Made by a program: the position numbers and the translations under genes. The notes below the pieces were generated by a model. The model was not told the DNA's origin. It searched no databases and saw only the letters and a list, made by a program, of their open reading frames with translations. From CAZMNY01 sp964567745 (lineage in GTDB: Bacteria; Planctomycetota; Planctomycetia; Pirellulales; Pirellulaceae), in contig CAZMNY010000005.1 of NCBI GenBank assembly GCA_964567745.1, positions 62,001-126,000 on the forward strand: 64,000 nucleotides of DNA, in the 5' to 3' direction. Positions 18,027-27,400 of this stretch are shown here, piece by piece; positions within the stretch are counted from its first letter, which is position 1, and each line of letters begins with the position of its first letter.

Positions 18027-18043
18027 CTTTCGCGGAGCGAAAG
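18027..18043. repeat. Hairpin repeat 3' of DUF1501 gene (copy 1)
   Basis: CTTTCGC GGA GCGAAAG, a perfect 7-bp stem with a 3-base loop, inside a longer conserved stretch (GCCACTTTCGCGGAGCGAAA). It lies 18 bases beyond the stop of the minus-strand DUF1501 gene and 35 bases beyond the stop of the plus-strand repeat protein. There is no U-tract. It is probably a bidirectional transcription end or a REP-like element. Confidence 0.8.
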
Positions 18044-18061
18044 ACGACGTTGCGACTCATG

Positions 18062-19591
18062 TTACGCCAAGATGTCGCTGATGACGTTGCCGTTGTCGAT
18101 ATCGAGCCGCTTTCGGCCTGGGAAATCGAGGCGTTTGGAGTCGAGGCCGAGCAAGTGGAGCACGGTGGCGTGAAGATCGGTCACGTAGTGGCCCTCGCCC
18201 AACGCGTGATAGCCAAGCTCGTCAGTCGCGCCGTGAACGTGCCCCTTCTTGAGCCCTGCGCCGGCGAGCCAACAAGTGAATCCGTTCGGATGATGGTCGC
18301 GGCCCGTGGTTCCTCCCGAGCGTTTCTCCAGACCTGGCGTGCGGCCAAACTCGGTGCAGAAAACGACCGCGACTTCATCGAGCAAACCGCGTCGCTTCAA
18401 GTCGGTCAGCAACCCGGCGATGGGTCGATCGATCGATTTGCACATCCTAGCGTGATTGGTCTTGAGTTTCTGATGCGAGTCCCATGAGCCGTAGGGCGAG
18501 GGGAAAACTTGAACGAACCGCACGCCGCGCTCGACCATCCGTCGCGCAGCCAACAGACGTTGCCCCGCCGTCTTCGTCGCGGCGTCGTCGATCCCGTACA
18601 GCGATTGAACCTCTTTCGTCTCGTCCGCATTGTTAACCGCATCGGGCACCGCCGATTGCATTCGGTAAGCCAACTCGTACGACTTGATCCTGGCCCGCAG
18701 TTGTTCATCTTGCGGGTTTTGCTCCGCTGCGATTGCGTTCAGTTCCGCGACCAACTCAAACTCATTCGCCTGCTGTTCGGCAGTTTGGCTCGACTGGCGA
18801 GCACCGAAGGCAAGCGGGTTTTTGGGGTCCAACTTGAGCGGCACGCCGGCGTGTTCCGGGCCGAGGTAGTACGAATCGATGGACGCCCGCGTGTCGGTTC
18901 GAGTCGGTCCGCCAAGCACTACAAACCTCGGCAGGTTTTCGTTGATCGATCCGAGACCGTAATGAGCCCAGGCGCCGACGCTAGGCTGAGTTTCATCGAG
19001 GCGATGCCGGCCAGTGTGCATCTGATTTTCGGCGGCGTGATCATTGTCGGTCGTCCACATGTTGCGGACGAAGCTGATATCGTCGACGCAATTCGAAAGA
19101 TGCGGCCACCAGTCGGTCATCTCAATGCCGCTCTGGCCGCGTTGAGCGAAACCAATCTGCATCGGGTAGATCGTCGGATAGACGTCCCGCACATTGATTT
19201 CTTCAGCCGCGACGCTGCGGAATCGCTTCATGTGAAGCGGCGAGTCGACAGGATTCGGGAACGGCGTTTCGGCGAACGTCTTGCCGGCGTACTTATTGAG
19301 CGCGGGCTTGGGATCAAACGTCTCCAGATGACTGTACCCACCGGAGAGAAAGACCCAGATTACCGATTTGGCTCGCGGCGCATGGTGCAGCAGCTCGCCC
19401 GGAGCGACGCCAAACAGATTTCGGGACGCGTTTTCAGCGGCGAACGCTGCGCTGCGATTACCGACGCCATCGGTTGCGAGCATGGCGCCCATCGCCAGAC
19501 CGGTGAATCCCATTCCAAAATCAGACAAGAATTCACGGCGACGCATGATTCGTCTCGGCGCTTCGGAGGCTTTATGTTTTGGGTTTAACAT
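18062..19591 (-). CDS. DUF1501 family protein
   Basis: 509 residues from ATG 19591; ATG 19546 (MRRREFLSDFGMGFTGLAMG) is an attractive alternative because it begins right at the twin-arginine signal. Family motifs are clear: WVFLSGGYSHLETFDPKP, FVRNMWTTDNDHAAENQMHTG, PSVGAWAHYGLGSINENLPRFVVLGG, SWDSHQKLKTNHARM, CTEFGRTPGLE and GRDHHPNGFTCWLAGAG. It starts 6 bases after the stop of the large cytochrome/DUF1553 gene, so both are one operon. Such pairs are characteristic of planctomycetes. The DUF1501 fold relates to alkaline phosphatases and sulfatases; the substrate is unknown. Likely exported by the Tat route. Confidence 0.94.
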   Translation of the reverse strand: MLNPKHKASEAPRRIMRRREFLSDFGMGFTGLAMGAMLATDGVGNRSAAFAAENASRNLFGVAPGELLHHAPRAKSVIWVFLSGGYSHLETFDPKPALNKYAGKTFAETPFPNPVDSPLHMKRFRSVAAEEINVRDVYPTIYPMQIGFAQRGQSGIEMTDWWPHLSNCVDDISFVRNMWTTDNDHAAENQMHTGRHRLDETQPSVGAWAHYGLGSINENLPRFVVLGGPTRTDTRASIDSYYLGPEHAGVPLKLDPKNPLAFGARQSSQTAEQQANEFELVAELNAIAAEQNPQDEQLRARIKSYELAYRMQSAVPDAVNNADETKEVQSLYGIDDAATKTAGQRLLAARRMVERGVRFVQVFPSPYGSWDSHQKLKTNHARMCKSIDRPIAGLLTDLKRRGLLDEVAVVFCTEFGRTPGLEKRSGGTTGRDHHPNGFTCWLAGAGLKKGHVHGATDELGYHALGEGHYVTDLHATVLHLLGLDSKRLDFPGRKRLDIDNGNVISDILA

Positions 19592-19597
19592 TCGCGA

Positions 19598-22500
19598 CTA
19601 CCGAATGGACACATAATCGTTGTGATTGAATAGAACTCGCATCAAGCTCGCGCGCACTTTCGCCTCATCCTTCAAGACGCTCCGTTGTTTCGCGAGAAAT
19701 CGAGTTGACGCGATTTTCTCGCGATCTATAGGCGGACGAGACAGGACGGTTTCAAACGCCGCTTCCACAAAGGCCGCGTCCGCCTGAGGGTCAAGCGAAT
19801 CCCAAATGGATTGCGCCGCCAATGAGCCCGATTGATGGACCAAGTCGCTGTTGCTGAGCGCGAGAGCCTGTTGCGGCATGATCGTCGCCGCCCGGCGATA
19901 ACACTCGGTCGGATCAGCCGCGTCGAACACCTGAGCGATGTCGATGCTGCCGCCAACTTCCGGGAAGACTTCGTAATAGAGACTCCGACGATAGGTGCTG
20001 CGAGCTTGGCTATTCGGTAGTGTGCGGCCGCCGAGCTGAGTCTTCAGTCTTCCGGAAACAAACAGAACGCTGTCGCGAACGACTTCCGCCTCCATGCGAA
20101 TCTTCTCGCGCCGCCAAATCAATCGGTTGTCCTTATCGATCGCGAGGTTGCTCTCGTAGCCATGAACGGACGAGCCCAATCGATATGCGCGACTCGTCAC
20201 AATCAAGCGGTGGATGTGCTTCATGCTCCAATCGTTTTCCATCAACTCAACTGCTAGCCAGTCCAGCAACATCGGATGCGTCGGCGGTTTGCCGTTGCGG
20301 CCGAAATCGTAAACGCTCTCCACAATCGGTCGACCGAAATGCCTCATCCAAATGTGATTGACGGCGACTCGAGCTGTCAGCGGGTTGGTCCGATCTGTGA
20401 TCCAACGCGCGAGCGCCGACCGGCGACCCGTGCTGTTTGCCGAAAACGTCGGACTGAGCTTTCTGTACTTCACCGAGACAGTCGATTTAGAATTTGCCTC
20501 GCTCGTCGCCAAACGCGTCTTGGCCTCAGCCAGACTCTTGTTCTGCGCGGCCACCTTCTTTTGCTTCGTCTTGTCCTTATCGGGCAGAGCTTGCGCGGAG
20601 GCCAATTTGATCTCGGCATCCAACACTCCCCATTTCGCCTCGGCCAACTGGGCGCTGCGTTGAGCTGCAAACGCCGATTTGGCAAGTTGCTCGACGCCTG
20701 GCTGCGGCTCGGTATCGAGTAACGCATTGTCGGCGGCGATGGTCGCTTTCACACTGAGCAGCGCCAGGCGATCGGCGTCAAACCGCTTCGCGGCAGCTTG
20801 GCGAGGCAAAGTCAAAGCGTTGAGTGCAGCCTGTGCTGCTTGCCATTTGCGATGAGCTTGTCTCGAAGCTTCGTCGTCAGCCATGATGGAAACGAGTGAG
20901 GTGGCCGGGGCTGCCGACTGGGCGTGAATGTTCCAGCCATCGACGCCTTGCACATCGGTCCCATCACGGAATCGCGGTGATTCAAAACCCCAGCGCATTT
21001 GCTGCGTACCCGCCGTGACTCGCATCTCGTCGATCACCACTTGAGTTCCCGGGCGGCAGTCGAGTGTAAACGGCTGATGGGCGTTTTTGGTTGGATTCCA
21101 GCTGTTGAGCGCGACAGGAATTTTTTCAACGAGCAACCGATTCTCAGCGCCGCTCTTGTTGTCGCTCTTGTTGTCGGCTGGGACAGCAATGCTGACGAGT
21201 GCGCGGTCGTTGGCCGGGTCAATTTCAAGTTGGACGTCGAAGCGATCTTGCCCGGCGGCAATGTCGTACGCGCCCAATTGGAACTCTTGAAATCCACCGG
21301 GTCGGTAGGCCTTTAATTTTCCCTTTACGAATCCGAGATAGAGCGCGGTCAGGCCTTTGCTGGTGTCTCGCGCCAGCTGAAAATTAAAGTGCTCGTCCTT
21401 CAGTATCTTCAGTTGAAAACCAATGGTTGTTCCCTGCGGAAGCGACTTCAGTCCGGCCAACGTGTTTTGAACAATGCGTCGTCCCTTGGCTGCGTCGATA
21501 AACAGCGACTGACTCCCCGTCAGCGCGCCGGATTCGCTGTTGGCTCGCGATGCGGCAATAGCCTTGTCGAGTTCCGCCTTCGCAAGCTCGAGATTCTTAG
21601 CGGCCGCAGTGGTATCGATGGTCGCCGCCAGCACCGACTTGTGTTGCTTCTCTGCCTCAACGATTGCATCTTCACGCGCGCTTAGCTCGGCGGCCTGAAT
21701 ATTGTCGCGCGAACCGGGATACCAAGCCGACATCGGCAACTCGATGGTGCGGATTTCGGGCAAGGGAACATTCAGGAACGACGGTACGCCGGGTTCGACG
21801 CCGCCACGCTCCTTGTCTCGATTCCGTTCGTCCCCGCCCGAGTAGAACCAGGTCGTGGCGTCCGGATTCGCGTCGAAAATCCGAACCATTCCCTCTTGAA
21901 CGGCTTTGCGAGATCCGCCGTACTTGTAAACTTCAAACGGCGGCGGCTCTTTTTCTCCAGCGACACGATCCTGCCGAATCCCAATCGGCTCGAAGAACGC
22001 TCGCAAGCGAAAGTAGTCCTCGTGCTCAATTGGGTCGTACTTGTGAGCGTGGCAATGCGCGCAGTTAAACGTCAGGCCCAAAAACGCTTTACCCGTGTAC
22101 TCGACGTTATGCCGCATCCACTCGTTTGGGTTGAGCGAATAGTAACTTCGAACGAGATAACCTGTGGCGGGCCAAGCCGAGTCGTCATCGGCCGCGATCT
22201 CGTCTGCGGCTAGCATCTCCTGAATCATCCGCGCGTAACTCTTGTCGTCGTTCAGCGAATTGACGATCCAATCCCGCCACCGCCAGATTTGAGGGGCGCT
22301 GTTGCGGACATCGTTGACTTGTCGGCGGCCATACCAATCCGAGTAGCGCCAGACGTCCATCCAGTGCCGCCCCCATCGCTCGCCATACTGAGGCGAATCG
22401 AGCAGCTGATCGGCAATCGCGGCAAAATGCGCCTCCGTCGGATCAACCAAGTAATCTCGCAGTTGCGCGCGAGTCGGCGGCAACCCGGTGAGGTCGAGAT

Positions 22501-23077
22501 ACAACCGGCGAATCAGCTGAGCCGGTGATGCGTCGCGTACGGGAGTCAGCCCGCTCGACTTGTAGCGCGCGTTGAGGAAAGTATCGATTGGGTTTCGCGG
22601 CCATTCAGATCCATCATGCTTTAGAGCGAACGGCAGAGGCGCGCGTTGAGGCGGCTTGAAGGCCCAGTGATCTCGCGGGTCCGATTCCGCCTCTTCATCG
22701 CTGGGCGAAACAGCGCCCCCTGCAATCCAGTCTCGAAACAAACGCAACTCGTCTTGCGATATCGGCTCACCCATTGGCGGCATACGAAAATCCAGATCCT
22801 CCGATTGCATTCGCTCTAGAATCGACGAGTCAGTAACCGCATCGAAATCGACAACGAGCCCGGACGCTCCGCCCTTGAGCAACAACGCTCCGGTATCGAG
22901 ACGCAAATCGGATTCTTGCTTCAACGCGCCGTGACAAGCGTAGCAACGCGACTTGAGGATCGGCTTGATTTGCTTTTGATAGTCAACGTCAGCGCCGCGC
23001 AATTGGCCGACTGCGAGTCCGCAAAGCAAGACAGGCATCGCGAGTTTCAGGGCGTTATTCCAAACCGGGCGCATCAT
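19598..23077 (-). CDS. Planctomycete cytochrome (PSCyt1)-DUF1549-DUF1553 protein with coiled-coil insert
   Basis: 1159 residues from ATG 23077 (or 23074); upstream in-frame ATG 23134 precedes the signal peptide (ALKLAMPVLLCGLAVGQLRGA) needlessly. PSCyt1 follows with the haem motif CYACHG near residue 43 and MPPMGEPIS. DUF1549 comes next (NPIDTFLNARYKSSGL, LTGLPPTRAQLRDY, NCAHCHAHKYDPIEHEDYF). Between DUF1549 and DUF1553 is an insert of about 500 residues holding Ala-rich coiled-coil segments around a beta-rich, LamG-like part (ALYLGFVKGKLKAYRPGGFQ). DUF1553 ends the protein (NPLTARVAVNHIWMRHFGRP, TYRRSLYYEVFPEVGG). A membrane or periplasmic redox/polymer-binding role is inferred. It heads the operon with the DUF1501 gene. 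Confidence 0.92.
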   Translation of the reverse strand: MMRPVWNNALKLAMPVLLCGLAVGQLRGADVDYQKQIKPILKSRCYACHGALKQESDLRLDTGALLLKGGASGLVVDFDAVTDSSILERMQSEDLDFRMPPMGEPISQDELRLFRDWIAGGAVSPSDEEAESDPRDHWAFKPPQRAPLPFALKHDGSEWPRNPIDTFLNARYKSSGLTPVRDASPAQLIRRLYLDLTGLPPTRAQLRDYLVDPTEAHFAAIADQLLDSPQYGERWGRHWMDVWRYSDWYGRRQVNDVRNSAPQIWRWRDWIVNSLNDDKSYARMIQEMLAADEIAADDDSAWPATGYLVRSYYSLNPNEWMRHNVEYTGKAFLGLTFNCAHCHAHKYDPIEHEDYFRLRAFFEPIGIRQDRVAGEKEPPPFEVYKYGGSRKAVQEGMVRIFDANPDATTWFYSGGDERNRDKERGGVEPGVPSFLNVPLPEIRTIELPMSAWYPGSRDNIQAAELSAREDAIVEAEKQHKSVLAATIDTTAAAKNLELAKAELDKAIAASRANSESGALTGSQSLFIDAAKGRRIVQNTLAGLKSLPQGTTIGFQLKILKDEHFNFQLARDTSKGLTALYLGFVKGKLKAYRPGGFQEFQLGAYDIAAGQDRFDVQLEIDPANDRALVSIAVPADNKSDNKSGAENRLLVEKIPVALNSWNPTKNAHQPFTLDCRPGTQVVIDEMRVTAGTQQMRWGFESPRFRDGTDVQGVDGWNIHAQSAAPATSLVSIMADDEASRQAHRKWQAAQAALNALTLPRQAAAKRFDADRLALLSVKATIAADNALLDTEPQPGVEQLAKSAFAAQRSAQLAEAKWGVLDAEIKLASAQALPDKDKTKQKKVAAQNKSLAEAKTRLATSEANSKSTVSVKYRKLSPTFSANSTGRRSALARWITDRTNPLTARVAVNHIWMRHFGRPIVESVYDFGRNGKPPTHPMLLDWLAVELMENDWSMKHIHRLIVTSRAYRLGSSVHGYESNLAIDKDNRLIWRREKIRMEAEVVRDSVLFVSGRLKTQLGGRTLPNSQARSTYRRSLYYEVFPEVGGSIDIAQVFDAADPTECYRRAATIMPQQALALSNSDLVHQSGSLAAQSIWDSLDPQADAAFVEAAFETVLSRPPIDREKIASTRFLAKQRSVLKDEAKVRASLMRVLFNHNDYVSIR

Positions 23078-23253
23078 GACGTTGCTGTTTAAGTCGTAAT
23101 GAGTTTGGACTTCAGGATCGGATCCTGAAAACACATCCTAATGTAACTGTCATCGCGCGACCCATCAACGTATATTGATACTTCGCGTGGCCCTGCGTCT
23201 TGCGACCCAGCATCTTGCCGCCCCGGCGCAGGAATGAGTATCGGGCCAATAAC

Positions 23254-24294
23254 ATGATTTCCACAATCAATGCCTTACAAGTGAAGCTCATCGTGAACAA
23301 ACGCAACAACGCGATTGCGCTCGGCTTCGTTCTTCTCTTCTCGACCGACTCACTGCCATCCGCATCGGCCGGCGAGCCAGTACAGGCTGTTGGATTCAAA
23401 CGCGCCGGTATCGTCGACGCATGGAATCGATATGGCGACAAATTAACGTTCGGCAAAGGGCAAACGTTGGCCCTGCTCGACGATGGCTGCAAGTTGTCGA
23501 TGCCTCAATGGTCTAGCAAGCAGCCCGATGGCCGCGCGAAAGTGTTGGCGACTTACGACAGTGTTGACGGCGACGACGATCCGAAGCATGAAGGCCGAGG
23601 CTACCACGGGTCGACGATCGGCGTCCCGTCGTCGCTGAACTACCAAGGCAAGTGGGGCGTCGCCTACAACAATCAGCTCGCTGTGGTCCGCTCACTTGAA
23701 TGTTGTCATTGCAACGTTTCCGACGGCGAGACGGTTGCCGCGGCGATGAAGTGGGTCATCGATAATAACAAAACACTGCGGATAACCACAGTCAATCTCG
23801 CGCCGGTCGATGACAAGGCGCATGACAAGCCGGTCCCGACAGCGATTGATGCGAAATTGAAAGAGCTCCGTCAGTTGGGCGTTTGGGTGAGTGCTCCCGC
23901 AGGCAACCATAACTTCACGAAGGGGATCTCATGGCCCGCATCCCAACCGAATTGCTTTGCCGTCGGTGCCGTTCGGACAGGAAAAGACGTTGTCTACCTT
24001 GATCGCCACGCCAAGGTCGACCTGGTCGTTCCCGCCGCAGCAACTTCGTCCTCAAACGCAATCGCTTGCGGAGCGGCGATGGTGATTCGAGAAGCGATTG
24101 AGAAAACGAAATACGACTGGCGCCGCGATGGTGCCAACTTGCCGGAGGCAATCATGAAGATCATGCAGACGACCGGCGAGCCAGTCAAAGATCCGGGCAC
24201 GAAGCTCGTCTTTCAACGATTGAATCTGGGCGCAGCGCTGGATCATGTTTTTGGGGCAGAGCGTGCTGAGAAAAAGGCGCAGTCTCGGCCCTAA
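23254..24294 (+). CDS. Small subtilisin-family (S8) serine protease
   Basis: 346 residues from ATG 23254. A hydrophobic signal-type segment (NNAIALGFVLLFSTDSLPSASA) leads into a compact S8 domain. Candidate catalytic residues are the Asp in TLALLDDGCKLS, the His in GRGYHGSTIGVPSS, the oxyanion Asn in SAPAGNHNF and the Ser in ATSSSNAIACGAAM. The Ser motif is divergent from the usual GTSMAAP, so activity is likely but not certain. Cysteines cluster at LECCHCNVSDGE. It is divergent from the cytochrome/DUF1501 operon and precedes the sulfatase fusion gene on the same strand by 164 bp. It is probably secreted; the substrate is unknown. Confidence 0.8.
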   Translation: MISTINALQVKLIVNKRNNAIALGFVLLFSTDSLPSASAGEPVQAVGFKRAGIVDAWNRYGDKLTFGKGQTLALLDDGCKLSMPQWSSKQPDGRAKVLATYDSVDGDDDPKHEGRGYHGSTIGVPSSLNYQGKWGVAYNNQLAVVRSLECCHCNVSDGETVAAAMKWVIDNNKTLRITTVNLAPVDDKAHDKPVPTAIDAKLKELRQLGVWVSAPAGNHNFTKGISWPASQPNCFAVGAVRTGKDVVYLDRHAKVDLVVPAAATSSSNAIACGAAMVIREAIEKTKYDWRRDGANLPEAIMKIMQTTGEPVKDPGTKLVFQRLNLGAALDHVFGAERAEKKAQSRP

Positions 24295-24458
24295 TTATTG
24301 AGGTCAAGACAACCAAAAGCCGCCTTATAGTAACTCCAAGCTGGTTGGGCGTTCTTGTCGTAGGACGCTAGAATGGGTGCGGAACGGGAGAGACGCGAAT
24401 TTTGTGCGACTCGAAGTTCAATAGCCGATAAGCACTGAGACTCGATGAGGAGATAGTA

Positions 24459-27400
24459 ATGTCGAGAACGACTGATAGATTTTTTCATCGAGGTATTTTG
24501 GCGACGTCGCTTACCCGTCTATTGTCAGTGACTCTTGCTTTCTCAGCCATGAGTTTGGCAAGTTCACGGCTGGATGCGGCGGAGCAGCCGAACGTGATTT
24601 TGATCATGACGGACAACCACGGCGCCTGGACGCTCGGGTGCTATGGCAACGAAGACATTCGCACGCCCAACATCGATCGACTTGCACGCGAGGGAACTCT
24701 TTTTAATCGAGCGTTCTCGTCCAACCCTGTTTGCTCGCCGACTCGAGCGACGTTTCTGACCGGCTTGCTACCGTCACAACACGGCGTCCATTGCTTCTTG
24801 TTCGGCGGCCGGCTGCAAGTCGGTCCCGATGCGCGCTGCACGCTCGATCGATTTACATCACTTCCTGAAGTACTGCGCGGCGCGGGATACGATTGCGGAC
24901 TCGTCGGCAAGTGGCATCTCGGCGGCAACATGACGCCTCAAGAAGGGCTCGATGATTATTGGATCACGATGCCGCACGGCGGAACGTCGACGTTCTATGA
25001 CGCGGCGATAATCGAGGACGGCAAGATAAGAAAGGAACCCGAATACCTGACCGATTTCTGGACTCGACGCGCCGTCAATTTCATCGAACAGAAATCCAAG
25101 ACGGACAAACCGTTCTTCCTATTCCTCAGCTACAACGGGCCATATTCGCTGAGCCGGCTGTTGTTGCGCGAGGGCCAAAATCGGCACGCCGAATACTATC
25201 GAGGCAAACCGCTTTCCTCGTTTCCACGTGACCCGATTCATCCGTGGCAATACAGCAATCGCGACTACCAAAACAACCCGGTCTCGATCGAACGCGTGGC
25301 GACGGAAGTGAGCGGGGTCGACGACGGAGTGGGCCGAGTGATGGAGGCCTTGAAACAACAGGGCATCGACGACAACACGTTGGTTGTGTTCGTTGCGGAC
25401 CAGGGTTGGTCTGGCGGGCACGGCGGGTTCTTCGGCATGGGCGACCACACTCGGCCACTGACCGCTCGCGACGAGATGATGCGAATTCCAATGATCTGGC
25501 GCCACCCGCCGACGATCGCCGCAAATCGACGTTCCGAACGCATGGTCACTAACTACGACTTTCTCCCCACCGTGCTCAACCAACTCGGACTAGAAGACCA
25601 ACTGCCAGAGAACCAGCCCGCGTCACCCGGCGTCGATTTTTCCGCCGACCTATCGAAATCGACGCCTCTGCCGCCAACGACCGACGACCGGGCAATCTAC
25701 TACGAGTTTGAAAACCTCCGCTGCATAAGAACATCCAATTGGAAATACGTTCATCGCCATCCCAATGGCCCCCACGAACTCTTTGATCTCGCTTCAGATC
25801 CAAGTGAGTTCAACAACTTGGTCAACGATGCAGCGAGCCAACCGATGCGCGAGCGGCTTCGAAAAAAGCTCGACGCTTTTTATGCCAAGAACGCGGCGCC
25901 TGAATTTGATATGTGGAAAGAGGGCGGATCGCAAACTCGAATCTTTATCGGCATCGACGAAGAGCAAGCTCAGCGCGAGCCGGTCGAACCGCCCAAACTG
26001 CCGGCCGATTTCAAACCGCAAAAGCTCAATGTTCCAGACGGGTTCACGGTCGAATTGGCTGCGGCGCCTCCTTTGGTTACTCATCCGACCATGGGATGTC
26101 TGGACGACCGCGGACGTTTGTTCGTCTGCAACAACGCGGGCGTCAATCTGTCGGCGGCCGAGTTGGAAAAATCGCTTCCGAATGGGATCTACATGTTGGA
26201 GGATCTCGACGGCGACGGACGTTACGATCGCTCGACGGTCTACGCGGACAACATGACTTTCCCGATGGGCGCCGCTTGGCTCGGCAACTCGCTCTACGTC
26301 GCTTCGCCCCCCAACATTTGGTGCCTGGAAGACACGACGGGCGACGGCAAGGCGGACAAGCGCGAGAAGCTTGTTAGCGAGTTTGGCTATACGGGCAACG
26401 CGGCCAGCATTCATGGCTGCTTCTTTGGTCCCGATGGCCGGATGTATTGGTGCGACGGTTACCACGGTCATGAATTCAAAGAGGGCGACAAGGTTACGAG
26501 CCAGCGAGAAGGGTCCTATATGTTCTCTTGCTGGCCGGACGGCACGGACGTGCGGATTCATTGCGGAGGCGGAATGGACAATCCAGTCGAACTCGATTTC
26601 ACGCCGCAAGGCGACGTGATCGGGACGGTCAACATTCTCTATTCTCGGCCTCGCGTCGATTGCCAGGTCCATTGGCAATACGGCGGTGCCTACCCGCATC
26701 GCGAGCGAGTGCTGGATGAGTTGAAAGTGACTGGCCCGCTGCTCGAGCCGATGCACCGGTTTGGCCACGTGGCGATTTCGGGAACGATGATGTATCGCAG
26801 CGGCGCGATCGATCATCGTTGGCGAGATAATTTTTTCTCGACGTTCTTCAATTCGGGCAAGGTAGTGCGGCTCGAACTGGTGCCCAAGGGTTCCACGTTC
26901 GAAGTGACTCAGCGCGAGTTCCTCTCGTGTGAGAATCGCGACTTCCACCCGACGGATGTCTTGGAAGACGCGGACGGAAGCCTGCTTGTGATCGACACAG
27001 GCGGTTGGTTCTATCGCGGCTGCCCCACTTCGCAACTTGCCAAGCCCGAAATTCCGGGTGCCATCTATCGCATCAAGCGAAAAGGCATGACCACGCTAAA
27101 CGACCCTCGCGGCGAACGCATTGCTTGGTCCAAGCAAACCGCCGCTCAACTTGCCGTATTGTTAAACGACAACCGACACCATGTTCGCGAACGCGCGATC
27201 GTCGAAAGCGCGAAGAAGGGCGGTTCGATGATCGCCACGCTTAAGACCGCTTTGCAACGACGCGACATTCGCGTGCGGATGGGCGCCGTTCGCGTGCTGA
27301 CTCGGCTCGCTCGAACCAAGCACAAGGGTCGCGCGGCGGCTCGCGAAGCCATTCGCTTCGCCTTGGCTGACCGGTCCGACAAAGTGGTTCAGGCCGCCTG

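Noticed and set aside
24291..24488. Minus-strand frame of 65 codons between the small subtilase and the sulfatase fusion
   Set aside because: No recognised family and it overlaps the sulfatase fusion start; likely chance.
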